From positions 1-38,717 of the forward strand of contig NZ_JAUYNW010000099.1 in the NCBI RefSeq assembly GCF_030698145.1: 38,717 nt of DNA, written 5' to 3'. The stretch is from Phenylobacterium sp. GTDB taxonomy: Bacteria > Pseudomonadota > Alphaproteobacteria > Caulobacterales > Caulobacteraceae. Under the pieces are notes generated by a model. It was not told where the DNA came from. It was given only the letters and a program-made list of their open reading frames with translations, and ran no database searches. Positions 7,528 through 15,486 of this stretch are shown piece after piece. The translations under genes were made by a program, and so were the position numbers. Position 1 is the first letter of the stretch. Each line of letters opens with the position of its first letter.

Positions 7528-7667
7528 CCTCCCCCCAGCGCGTAGCGCAGTTAGGGGGAGGTGGCGCGTCGCCTACTTCGGCGACGTGATGGAGGGGGTT
7601 GCAGCCCGCAAGCAAGAGTCAAAGTCCCCCTGAGTCAGCTTCGCTGACAGCTCCCCCAGGAGGGGAG
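7528..7667. repeat. Cluster of GC-rich extragenic hairpins (REP-like element)
   Basis: Between the acetyltransferase start and the monooxygenase stop lie four stems in 140 bases. CCTCCCCC (7528-7535) pairs with GGGGGAGG (7554-7561) and encloses an inner GCGC-GTA-GCGC. CGTCGCC (7567-7573) pairs with GGCGACG (7580-7586). GTCAGC (7634-7639) pairs with GCTGAC (7643-7648). CTCCCC (7651-7656) pairs with GGGGAG (7662-7667). The paired C5/G5 blocks and the TCAGCTTCGCTGA core resemble extragenic repeats dispersed through Caulobacterales genomes (from memory). No coding signal is seen. Confidence 0.6.
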
Positions 7668-7685
7668 CATCTGATGTCCGACGCC

Positions 7686-8900
7686 CTATTCCCCCGGCGG
7701 CTTCGCCCCGCCGGTGATCATCTCGACGATCTCGGGGCGGATGTTCTCGGAGCCCTTCTCCATCATGTGCTGGACGATGCGGGCGCCGACGGCGGCCTGC
7801 ATCTGGCCGGTGAACTCGGCCTTGTTGGACTTCACCCAGTCCATGGAGGCCTGGCGGTTGACGTTCAGGTCCTGGAAGCGGGGCGCCACGTAGCGGGCGA
7901 ACAGCTCGTAGGACTTCTTTGTCGCGGTCCAGTCGGCCCAGTTGTGGGCCATGAACAGGAAGGCGCCGAAGCCTTTGCTCTCGTCGAGAAGCTGCTGGAT
8001 CTTGGCCGCGGCGTCGTCCGGCGTGCCGATCACCGCCATACCGGAATTGATCAGGGCCTCGACAGGGTTGTCGGCGTCCGCCGGCACGATCGGCAGGTTG
8101 GCGATCTCGCGGAAGTAGTAGATCCACTTCTCCAGCCCGAAGCGGACGTCGGCCATGGCCTGTTCGCGGGTCTCGGCGATGTGCATGGGACCGACCAGGC
8201 GCCAGGCGCGGCGGTCCATGGTCTGGCCGTGCTCCTTGGCCTGCTCCTCGGCCACGGCCCAGTTGGAGGCCAGGGCGTTAAAGCCGCCGGTGGAGGTCGC
8301 ACCCAGGGACAATAGGCCCGCGCCGTGCTTGCCCGCCGCCCGTGCGCCGGTCGGCGAGACCTGGCTGGCCACCGCGATCTCGACGCTGGGCCGCGAATAG
8401 GGGGTCATCTGCAGGCGCGCGTTGGAAAGTTCGAACCAGTCGGACTTGTGGGTGACCGTCTCGCCGCGCAGCAGGGGGACCAGCACTTCCAAGGCCTCGT
8501 CCATGCGGTCGCGCTGTTTGGAGGGCGGAATTCCCATCATAAAGGCGTCGGAGACCAGGGCGCCGGGACCGACCCCGAACATCACCCGGCCGCGGGTCAT
8601 GTGGTCCAGCTGGTTGATTCGGTCGGCCAGCATCAGCGGGTGATGATAGGGCAGGGACGAGACTCCGGTGCCCAGGCGGATGTGCTTGGTGCGCTCGGCC
8701 GCGGCGGCGATGAACACCTCGGGCGAGGCGATCAGCTCGTAGGCGGCGGAATGGTGCTCGCCGATCCAGGCTTCGTCATAGCCGAGCTGGTCCATCCACT
8801 GGACGAGCTCGAGATCGCGCTGGATGGCCAGCGTCGGATTCTCCTCGATCGGATGGAACGGCGCGATGAAGGCGCCGAAGCGCAGCTTGTCTCCGAGCAT
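7686..8900 (-). CDS. LLM-class flavin-dependent monooxygenase, limonene-monooxygenase-like
   Basis: 404 residues of the bacterial luciferase-like family, a TIM barrel using reduced flavin and oxygen. Visible features are GAFIAPFHPIEENPTLAI at the N-terminus, YDEAWIGEHH (the conserved His pair), RLGTGVSSLPYHHPLMLADR, and GRVMFGVGPGALVSDAFMMG, which contributes to the flavin site. The overall pattern matches proteins annotated as limonene 1,2-monooxygenase, but that substrate should not be assumed. It needs a separate flavin reductase, and none is adjacent. GGGAGGG upstream of the ATG supports the start. No SOS-type or other clear regulatory site is seen. Confidence 0.88.
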   Translation of the reverse strand: MLGDKLRFGAFIAPFHPIEENPTLAIQRDLELVQWMDQLGYDEAWIGEHHSAAYELIASPEVFIAAAAERTKHIRLGTGVSSLPYHHPLMLADRINQLDHMTRGRVMFGVGPGALVSDAFMMGIPPSKQRDRMDEALEVLVPLLRGETVTHKSDWFELSNARLQMTPYSRPSVEIAVASQVSPTGARAAGKHGAGLLSLGATSTGGFNALASNWAVAEEQAKEHGQTMDRRAWRLVGPMHIAETREQAMADVRFGLEKWIYYFREIANLPIVPADADNPVEALINSGMAVIGTPDDAAAKIQQLLDESKGFGAFLFMAHNWADWTATKKSYELFARYVAPRFQDLNVNRQASMDWVKSNKAEFTGQMQAAVGARIVQHMMEKGSENIRPEIVEMITGGAKPPGE

Positions 8901-8970
8901 GTGAGCCCTCCCTGGGGGTGTTTTGGTCGACCCTAACGCCGATTACGCGGCGGATGCCTAGGGGAAAGCT

Positions 8971-9707
8971 TCAGGTCGCGGCTTCCTGGGCCGCTTCGAG
9001 GAAACGGAGTACCGAAAGCTCGAACGCGCGGGCCGAGGCGCCGGGTTTGAGCGGCAGGACGCCGCGTTCGTAGGACTCCAGCACCAGGGGATGGATGTAG
9101 GACCCCCGGCAGACCGCGGCGGTATTGCCCAACAGGGTCGCCACCGCCTTCACCGTGCGGGTGACGTTGCGCCTGGCCTCGGCGGCGGGCGGTTGGACGA
9201 CGAGGCCCCGGGCAGCCGAGAGCGTGCCGGCCCAGGTGCGAAAGTCCTTGGCCGAGAAGTCCTCGCCCAGGGCCTGGCGGATGTAGGCGTTGACGTCGGC
9301 GGACTCCACGGCGCGGCGCTTGCCGTCGTCGTCGATGTACTGGAACAGCCGCTGGCCCGGAACGTCCTGGCAGGCCTTGACCACCCGGGCGAGACGCTGG
9401 TCCTGGAAACCGGTGACATGGCTCTTCCCGCTCTTTCCGCGGAATTCGAACACCGCGCCGCCATTGGTGATCTTGGCGTGGCGGTCGCGCAGGGTAGCGG
9501 GCTGGGGCAGATCCAGACGTCGGTCCAGGCCGGCGGGATGACCAGGGCGGCGAAACGCGCCAGGGTCTTTGGGTCCTTGATCGGCCGGCCCTCGGGATCG
9601 AGATAGGCGAGGCCGCGTGCGGTCGAGACGCGGGCGCCGCCTGGATCGCCGTCGTTCACATAGGTCAGTCCGTCCAGGGACGGCGCATCGGCGGCGCCGC
9701 GAGGCAT
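8971..9707 (-). pseudogene. DNA topoisomerase IB with internal frame-changing deletion
   Basis: The N-terminal part (from the ATG at 9707) reads LTYVNDGDPG, GLAYLDPEGRPIKDPKTLAR and IPPAWTDVWICP, diagnostic of bacterial/poxvirus-type topoisomerase IB. Immediately after WICP (near 9500) the reading jumps to another frame at TLRDRHAKI. It then continues normally through FRGKSGK (Lys167 region), LFQYIDDDGKRR, KDFRTWAGT (Arg223 region) and YIHPLVLESY (His265 and the active-site Tyr274, vaccinia numbering). The roughly 95 residues normally between, including the IRVGNEEY motif with Arg130, are absent. Loss of a catalytic Arg plus the frame change should make it inactive. It is divergent from rlmJ. 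Confidence 0.8.
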
Positions 9708-9796
9708 CGCGCGCCTTTGGGATTTCCGCGAGCCATGGCAGGAAGCGCCCCTCGCCGGCGCTCAACGTGAGCGGTGGGGCAGGGTTCCGAGCACCG

Positions 9797-10612
9797 ATGA
9801 ACTATCGCCACGCCTTCCACGCCGGGAATTTCGCCGACCTGGTGAAGCACGCGGCCCTGCTGGATCTGCTGGCCCACATGCCGCGGCCGCTGAGCGTGAT
9901 CGACACCCATGCGGGGCGAGGCCTCTACGACCTTTCCGGCGCCGAGGCGCAGCGCTCCGGCGAGGCGCAAGCGGGGATCGGACAGCTCATGCAGGCGGGC
10001 GACCTGCCTGCCGCGCTCCAGCCGCTGCGCACGGCGGTCGGCCAGTTGAACGGCGGCGGCGCGACACGGCTCTATCCGGGTTCGCCGTTGCTGATCGCCG
10101 GCGCCCTGCGCAAGGGCGACACTTACCTAGCCTGCGAACTTCGCCCCGAGGAGCATGCAGCGCTTACCCAGGCGCTCACACCCTGGCCAGCGGCTCGGAC
10201 CGTTTGCGCCGACGGCTATGGGGAGGCCGCGGCCAAGCTACCGCGCGAGGGCGAGGCCCTGGTGCTGATCGATCCGCCGTTCGAGAAGTCCGACGACTAT
10301 CGCCGCTGCGTCGAGGCCCTGACCGCCATCGCCGCCAAGAATCCGCGGGCGGTGGTGATGATCTGGCTGCCGCTCAAGGACCTGGAGACCTTCGACAGCT
10401 TCGTGCGCGACGCCGAGGACGCCAATGTGGGGCCGCTGTTGATCGCCGAGGCCCGGATGCGGCCGCTGACCGATCCGATGAAGATGAACGGCTGCGCCCT
10501 GGTTCTGGCGCGCGCGCCGGCCGGGATGGCGCAGACCCTGCAATCGATCTGCGATTGGACAGTCGGCGCCCTGGGGCAGGGCGGATCGGCGCGAATCTGG
10601 ACCGCCACCTAA
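9797..10612 (+). CDS. rlmJ: 23S rRNA (adenine(2030)-N6)-methyltransferase RlmJ
   Basis: 271 residues. The start is set at MNYRHAFHAGNFADLVKH, the family's invariant N-terminus; a longer upstream frame is antisense to the topoisomerase gene. RlmJ methylates A2030 of 23S rRNA with S-adenosylmethionine. The Rossmann motif I is VIDTHAGRGLYDL, the catalytic motif IV (DPPF/Y type) is LIDPPFEKSDDY, and YPGSP and VMIWLPLKD are family-specific. It is intact and probably transcribed alone. Confidence 0.95.
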   Translation: MNYRHAFHAGNFADLVKHAALLDLLAHMPRPLSVIDTHAGRGLYDLSGAEAQRSGEAQAGIGQLMQAGDLPAALQPLRTAVGQLNGGGATRLYPGSPLLIAGALRKGDTYLACELRPEEHAALTQALTPWPAARTVCADGYGEAAAKLPREGEALVLIDPPFEKSDDYRRCVEALTAIAAKNPRAVVMIWLPLKDLETFDSFVRDAEDANVGPLLIAEARMRPLTDPMKMNGCALVLARAPAGMAQTLQSICDWTVGALGQGGSARIWTAT

Positions 10613-10620
10613 GTGTCATT

Positions 10621-10648
10621 TTGCAGTTGCGAAGAGATCGACTAGGAT
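10621..10648 (+). promoter_or_regulatory. Possible promoter for the Glu/Pro-rich protein gene
   Basis: TTGCAG (10621-10626) and TAGGAT (10643-10648) are spaced by 16 bases, a partial match to a housekeeping promoter. A 7-bp hairpin, TTGTTGC-GCT-GCAACAA (10649-10665), follows at once and could lie in the 5' leader or act as an operator. Confidence 0.3.
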
Positions 10649-10687
10649 TTGTTGCGCTGCAACAACCTTAGCCGTTTGGAGGCGTTC

Positions 10688-11173
10688 ATGGTCCTGTCGC
10701 AAACCCTTCCCGAGTCCCCCGCCGAACCGAAGTTCGACCCCAAGAGCGCCATCTATGTGCCGCTGGGAGCGGCTTCGCCGTTTTGGTTCCTCTACGCCGG
10801 CGCGGCCTCGGCCGGCGTCGCCTACTGGTGGTTCAGTCGCTGGCGCGGGGCGACGAACATCGAGGCCCTGTTCGCCCAGGCGCCGGCCACGGCGACGATC
10901 GAGCTGCCCGAAGCCATCGAGGCAGCCGCATCGCCGGCGGAGCCCGAGGCGGAGATTCCGGAACCCGTCGCGACGGCCGAGCCCGAGGCGGCCTTCGTCG
11001 CCGTCGCCGAACTCCTGACCGAACCCGAGCCGGTGGTCGAAGCCGCGCCCGCCATCGAACTCGAACCGATCATTGAACCCGAGCCGATGGTCGAAGCCGC
11101 GTCCGAGCCCGCCGTGGCGACCAAGGCGAAGACTGCGCGCGCCATGCGTCCCATCGTCGACGATCCCGCCTGA
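10688..11173 (+). CDS. Membrane-anchored Glu/Pro-rich protein, unknown function
   Basis: 161 residues from the ATG at 10688 (GGAGG five bases upstream). A short N-terminal region with KFDPKSAIYVPLG precedes one membrane span, about SPFWFLYAGAASAGVAYWWF. The remaining 100 residues are a low-complexity acidic tail built from Glu, Pro, Ala and Val, with imperfect EPEPVVEAAPAIELEPI repeats. It ends in a short basic segment (KAKTARAMR). It resembles anchored scaffold or spacer proteins in composition only. It lies 64 bases before the sugar transferase gene. Confidence 0.7.
   Translation: MVLSQTLPESPAEPKFDPKSAIYVPLGAASPFWFLYAGAASAGVAYWWFSRWRGATNIEALFAQAPATATIELPEAIEAAASPAEPEAEIPEPVATAEPEAAFVAVAELLTEPEPVVEAAPAIELEPIIEPEPMVEAASEPAVATKAKTARAMRPIVDDPA
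11021..11101 (+). repeat. In-frame 27-nt direct repeat, 54-nt period
   Basis: The 27-base unit at 11021-11047 recurs at 11075-11101 with one mismatch, in frame, encoding EPEP(V/M)VEAA twice. It indicates recent duplication within the acidic tail. Confidence 0.8.
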
Positions 11174-11237
11174 GCTTGGCGCGCGGGCGCTCGGCGCGCT
11201 AAGGCTCTATCCGCACCTTTGGAGGGTGGGAGGAGCG

Positions 11238-11801
11238 GTGGCCAAGCGGGCGTTCGACATCCTGGCGGCCCTCGCGGGGCTGATCGTGCTCTCGCCGGTG
11301 CTCGCCGTCGTGGCGATCGCCGTGCGCATGGAGAGTCCGGGCGCGGCGTTGCACTGGTCGCGGCGGGTGGGGCGCGATAACGCGCTGTTCGCGATGCCGA
11401 AGTTCCGCACCATGCGGGTCGGCGCGCCCGACGTGGCGACGCACCTGCTGCCCGAAGCGGATCACTGGATCACGCCGTTGGGCGCGTTCCTGCGCCGCTC
11501 CAGCCTGGACGAACTACCCCAGCTCTGGAGCGTGCTGCGGGGCGACATGAGCCTGGTCGGTCCTCGGCCGGCGCTGTTCAACCAGGATGACCTGGTGGCC
11601 CTGCGCACCGCCGCCGGGGTGGATGCGCTGCGTCCGGGCCTGACGGGCTGGGCGCAGATCAACGGCCGCGACGCCCTGCCCATCGCCGACAAGGCGCGGC
11701 TGGACGCCGACTACTTGGCCCGGCGCAGCTTCCTGCTCGATCTCAAGATCATCGCCCTGACCGGCCTGGCCGCGGTCACCGGCCACGGCGTGCGGCACTG
11801 A
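11238..11801 (+). CDS. Polyprenyl-phosphate sugar-1-phosphate transferase (exopolysaccharide initiation)
   Basis: 187 residues from the GTG at 11238, with GGAGG four bases upstream. The exact start is uncertain, and a GTG at 11226 is an alternative. It is the small, single-span Bac_transf type: KRAFDILAALAGLIVLSPVLA membrane helix, then KFRTM, LDELPQLW, LRGDMSLVGPRP and RPGLTGWAQINGRD, all hallmark motifs. It would transfer a sugar-1-phosphate from a nucleotide sugar to undecaprenyl phosphate, the first step of capsule, exopolysaccharide or O-antigen synthesis. No other polysaccharide genes are adjacent, so it is either an orphan or serves a remote locus. Confidence 0.9.
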   Translation: MAKRAFDILAALAGLIVLSPVLAVVAIAVRMESPGAALHWSRRVGRDNALFAMPKFRTMRVGAPDVATHLLPEADHWITPLGAFLRRSSLDELPQLWSVLRGDMSLVGPRPALFNQDDLVALRTAAGVDALRPGLTGWAQINGRDALPIADKARLDADYLARRSFLLDLKIIALTGLAAVTGHGVRH

Positions 11802-11855
11802 GACTGTAACCGAACCGGTCGCTCGCGCGTTTGGGGGAGTCTCCGGAGCCGATGA

Positions 11856-13868
11856 TTGACCGACGACCCGCAAACCCCACCCCCGCCCAGGATGTCCAGG
11901 CGCCGCAAGGCGCTCGTCTGGACGGGCGGAATCCTGGGCGTGCTGCTGGTCGCCACGGCCCTATTCCTGATCCTGTTCGACTGGAACTACCTCCGTGGGC
12001 CGATCTCGCGGTTCGCCTCGATGCGCACCGGGCGCGAGGTGGCGATCGAGGGCGACCTGAACGTCAAGCTATGGTCGCTGACCCCCAGCGCCACCGTGGG
12101 CCGTATCCGCATCGGCAACCCCAAGTGGGCCGGGGCCGGGCAGATGGCGCGGATCGAGCGGCTGCATGTGCAGATCCAGGCGCTGGACCTGCTTAGGGGC
12201 CGGGTCGTGCTGCTCAAGCTGGAGCTCGCCAGGCCGAACCTGGTGCTGTTGCGCGATCGGCAGGGGCGGACGACCTGGGACTTTTCCAACGGCCGGAAGA
12301 AGGACGAGCCGCTTCGGCTGCCGCCGGTGCGCCGCTTCGTGATCGAGGACGGCCGGCTGAAGTTCACCGACGCCAAGAGGAAGATCGTCCTCGACGCCAC
12401 GCTCGACGCGAGCGAGACCCGGAGCGCGGCCAATCGCGGCTTCGTCATGGCGGGCAAGGGCTCCATCAACGCCGCGCCCTTCCTGTTGAACGTCACCGGC
12501 GGCCCGCTGCTGAACGTCGATCCCGACAAGCCCTATCCGTTCGACGCCGATATCCGCGCCGGGGCCACCCGGGTGCTGGCCAAGGGCGCGATCCCCAAGC
12601 CCTTCGACCTGGGCCAGTTCGCCATGAACGTCACGGCCAACGGTCCTGACCTCGCCGACCTCTACGACCTGACGGGCGTGACCCTGCCCAACACGCCGCC
12701 CTATCGGCTGAGCGGGCGGATGGCGCGCGACGGGACGGTCTGGAAAATCGCCCGCATCGGCGGCCGAGTGGGCGACACCGACCTGGCCGGAGAACTCTCC
12801 GTCGACACCGGGCGCGACCGGCCGTTCATGAAGGCCGACCTGCGTTCGAAACTGCTTGATTTCGACGATCTGGCCACCGTGTTCGGCGGCGCGCCGGCCG
12901 TGGGCAAGGGCGAGACGGCCTCGCCCGAGCAGGCGGCGGTCGCCCGGCAGATGCAGGCCCAGCACCGGCTGCTGCCCGACGCGACCCTGAAGGTCGACCG
13001 CATCCGGGCCATGGACGCCGATGTGAGATACGCCGCGATCAGCGTGCGCGACGCCATGTTGCCGCTGCGTTCCGCCTCGGTCCATGTGAAGCTGGACGCG
13101 GGCCTGCTGACCGCCGATCCGGTCAGCTTCGACCTGCCTCAGGGCCGGATCGGCGGCGCGATGCGGCTGAATGCGCGCAACGACACGCCCGTCACCAGCG
13201 TCGACCTGCGCCTGTCCAATGCGCGGCTGGAACAGCTTGTCCCGATCAAGGCCGGCGGTACGCCGCTGACCGGGTCGTTCGTGGGCAGGATCAAGCTGAC
13301 CGGCGCCGGCGCCTCGGTCCACCGCGCGGCGGCTAACGCCGACGGCGAGGTCCTGGCGGTGATCCCGCGCGGGGAGATCCGCGAGGCCTTCGCCGAGCTG
13401 CTGGGGATCAATGTCGCCAAGGGCCTGGGGCTGCTGCTGGCCAAGGACCAGGGCAAGACCGCCGTGCGCTGCGCCGTCGCCCATTTCCAGGTCAAGAACG
13501 GGGTGATGACCGCCAACCGCATCGTCTTCGACACCGGACCCGTGCTGGGGACCGGGCGGGGAACGATCGACCTAGAGACCGAGCGGATGGATTTCCGCAT
13601 CGAGGGCCACCCCAAGGAGGCGCGCCTGATCCGCCTCACCGCGCCGATCACCATCAGGGGGCCGATCACCGGCCCCAAGGTGGGGGTGGAGACCAACCGC
13701 ATCATCGCCCAGGGCGGATTCGCCGCATTGCTGGCGACCGCGGCGGCTCCGCTGGCGGCTATCCTGCCTTTCGTCGACCTGGGCCTGGCCAAGGACGCGG
13801 CCTGCGGCGCCCTGATCTCCGACGCCGGCCGCGAGGGCGTTCCCGTAAAGAGCGCCGCCAAGCGCTAG
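11856..13868 (+). CDS. AsmA family protein
   Basis: 670 residues from a TTG at 11856 (GGAG eight bases upstream). An ATG at 11892 (MSRRRKALVW) is an equally reasonable start. A cationic N-terminus and one membrane span (about residues 18-42) anchor a large periplasmic, beta-rich chain: TGREVAIEGDLNVKLWSLTPSATV and NPKWAGAGQMARI are the AsmA N-terminal signature. The C-terminal AsmA_2 region holds LVPIKAGGTPLTGSFVGRI and MDFRIEGHPKEARL. AsmA-like proteins are thought to support phospholipid traffic to, or assembly of, the outer membrane. The gene looks intact. Confidence 0.9.
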   Translation: MTDDPQTPPPPRMSRRRKALVWTGGILGVLLVATALFLILFDWNYLRGPISRFASMRTGREVAIEGDLNVKLWSLTPSATVGRIRIGNPKWAGAGQMARIERLHVQIQALDLLRGRVVLLKLELARPNLVLLRDRQGRTTWDFSNGRKKDEPLRLPPVRRFVIEDGRLKFTDAKRKIVLDATLDASETRSAANRGFVMAGKGSINAAPFLLNVTGGPLLNVDPDKPYPFDADIRAGATRVLAKGAIPKPFDLGQFAMNVTANGPDLADLYDLTGVTLPNTPPYRLSGRMARDGTVWKIARIGGRVGDTDLAGELSVDTGRDRPFMKADLRSKLLDFDDLATVFGGAPAVGKGETASPEQAAVARQMQAQHRLLPDATLKVDRIRAMDADVRYAAISVRDAMLPLRSASVHVKLDAGLLTADPVSFDLPQGRIGGAMRLNARNDTPVTSVDLRLSNARLEQLVPIKAGGTPLTGSFVGRIKLTGAGASVHRAAANADGEVLAVIPRGEIREAFAELLGINVAKGLGLLLAKDQGKTAVRCAVAHFQVKNGVMTANRIVFDTGPVLGTGRGTIDLETERMDFRIEGHPKEARLIRLTAPITIRGPITGPKVGVETNRIIAQGGFAALLATAAAPLAAILPFVDLGLAKDAACGALISDAGREGVPVKSAAKR

Positions 13869-13934
13869 CTTTGATTGACGGGCCTGACGGGCTCGTCTCA
13901 AACTCCGCTCGACCACAACCCAGCGGAGACGTTC

Positions 13935-14399
13935 ATGTCAGGCAAGACCAGCGCAGTCAGTATCGCCCTCGTCTTGGCCTTGACCGCGGGCGGCGCGATC
14001 GCGGCGACCTCCGTCGAGAAGGCGATCACCCTGCGCCAGGCCAGCTACAAGGAGATGGGCAAGTCGTTCAAGGCGGTGAACGACGAGCTGAAGAAGGACG
14101 CGCCGGACACCAAGCTGATCGCCGCCGAAGCCAAGAAGGTCCACGGCTTCTCCCTATCGATCCCCAAATGGTTCCCGAAGGGCTCAGGTCCCGACACGGG
14201 GATCAAGATGCGCGCCAAGGCCGATATCTGGGCCGAACCCGTCAAGTTCGCCGAGGCCACCAAGGCGCTGCAGGCCGAGAGCAAAAAGCTACGCGCCGTG
14301 GCGGGCGAGGGCGATGTCGAGGCCATCAAGCTTCAGTTCAAGGCGACCGGCGCCGCCTGCGGCGGCTGCCACAAGCCGTTCCGCGCCGACGAGAAATGA
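13935..14399 (+). CDS. Cytochrome c' (class II cytochrome c)
   Basis: 154 residues with a signal peptide ending near AIAA (residue 24), so periplasmic. The mature protein is a four-helix bundle type with the heme-binding CGGCH (Cys142, Cys145, His146) close to the C-terminus, which defines the class II/c' family. The ATG at 13935 follows a GCGGAG box. The stop overlaps the start of the cytochrome b561 gene as ATGA, so the two are translationally coupled and probably exchange electrons. Cytochromes c' bind NO or relay electrons; which applies here is not visible. Confidence 0.92.
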   Translation: MSGKTSAVSIALVLALTAGGAIAATSVEKAITLRQASYKEMGKSFKAVNDELKKDAPDTKLIAAEAKKVHGFSLSIPKWFPKGSGPDTGIKMRAKADIWAEPVKFAEATKALQAESKKLRAVAGEGDVEAIKLQFKATGAACGGCHKPFRADEK

Positions 14400-15070
14400 G
14401 CGAGCCGACGCCACCACGCGCGCCCGGCGTAGCGCTTTGGGACCTGCCCACGCGGGTCTTCCACTGGTCGTTGATGGTCCTCATCCTGGTCGCCTGGTTC
14501 TCGGCCGAGGAGAACATGCTGATCCACCGCTGGTCCGGCTATGGGGTTCTGGGCCTGCTGGTCTTCCGGCTCTGGTGGGGCGTGGCCGGTGGCTCGACCG
14601 CGCGGTTCGCGAGTTTCCTCAAAGGCCCGAAGACGACGCTGGCCTATCTGAGGACCGCGGGCGAGCGCACGCCCAGCCATGTCGAGGGCCACAACCCGGT
14701 CGGCGCTTGGAGCGTCGTGGCGATGATCGCGGTGATGCTGGCGATGACGGTGCTCGGTCTGTTCGCCAGCGACATCGACGGGCTGGAGTCCGGGCCGCTG
14801 TCGCATCTGGCGGACTTCGATACGAGCCGGCTCTGCGCGGAACTGCATGAACTGCTGTTCCGCGTCCTGCAGGGGCTGGTCGTCCTGCACCTGCTGGCGG
14901 TGGCCTATTACTGGGCCTGGAAGCGGCAGAACCTGATTGGCGCGATGATCACCGGCAAGAGCGCCTTCGCCACGCAGGCGCTGCGCCCGGCCAGGCTTTG
15001 GAGCCTGGCGGTCGGGCTGGTGCTCGCGGTCGGCGTCGCCTGGCTCGTGGCAAAGGGGTTGCGGTTCTAG
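14396..15070 (+). CDS. Cytochrome b561-type membrane protein
   Basis: 224 residues with four main membrane spans and a further C-terminal hydrophobic helix. It is of the prokaryotic cytochrome b561 / Ni-hydrogenase b-subunit family. Candidate heme ligands are His23 (RVFHW), His44 (MLIHRWSG) and the histidines in ELHELLF and VVLHLLAV. The four-base ATGA overlap with the cytochrome c' gene makes that protein its likely electron partner: quinol oxidation in the membrane, transfer to periplasmic c'. The stop is shared as CTAG with the convergent gene. Confidence 0.9.
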   Translation: MSEPTPPRAPGVALWDLPTRVFHWSLMVLILVAWFSAEENMLIHRWSGYGVLGLLVFRLWWGVAGGSTARFASFLKGPKTTLAYLRTAGERTPSHVEGHNPVGAWSVVAMIAVMLAMTVLGLFASDIDGLESGPLSHLADFDTSRLCAELHELLFRVLQGLVVLHLLAVAYYWAWKRQNLIGAMITGKSAFATQALRPARLWSLAVGLVLAVGVAWLVAKGLRF

Positions 15071-15399
15071 CCCCCGTTTGCGTGGTCGCGCAGGCAGCCC
15101 AGCCAGGCTTCCTCGCGGGCCTTCTCGGCGTCACGCAGCTTGGTCTCGGCCTCGCGGACCCCTTCGTCGTGCTTGCGCCATTCCAGCACGGCGCCCTCGC
15201 GGGCGGCGCGGGCGGCTTCCATGGTCGGGAACCGGGCGAGGACGGCGCGGACGCTGTAATTGACCGGCGGACCCACGGTCTCGCGATCGGGATAGAAGCC
15301 GGTAATGGAATCGGCGGTTTCGCTCTCGATGTGGAAGACGTCGGCCCAGCCCGCATGGTGGCGCATCAAGGCCCAGGGCCGTTCAATCCGGTCGCTCAT
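15067..15399 (-). CDS. Small charged protein with C-terminal coiled coil, unknown function
   Basis: 110 residues. The start is supported by AGGAG six bases before the ATG. The N-terminal 60 residues look folded (RIERPWALMRHHAGWADVFH, then FYPDRETVGPPVNYSV). From about residue 60 a strongly charged helix rich in Glu, Arg and Lys (AARAAREGAVLEWRKHDEGV, then EAETKLRDAEKAREEAW) is a probable coiled coil. There is no signal peptide or membrane span. The family is not recognised. The stop forms a CTAG overlap with the cytochrome b561 stop. Confidence 0.75.
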   Translation of the reverse strand: MSDRIERPWALMRHHAGWADVFHIESETADSITGFYPDRETVGPPVNYSVRAVLARFPTMEAARAAREGAVLEWRKHDEGVREAETKLRDAEKAREEAWLGCLRDHANGG

Positions 15400-15486
15400 C
15401 GATTGCTCCTAGAATCCATGGGCGCAAACTAGCGCGGTCGCCGCCCGTCTCCAACGCCGCACACGCCACAATTCGACGGCCGATGT

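Noticed and set aside
10649..10665. TTGTTGC-GCT-GCAACAA hairpin as an rlmJ terminator
   Set aside because: The stem is short with no T-run, and it sits next to a possible promoter, so a leader or operator role is as likely.
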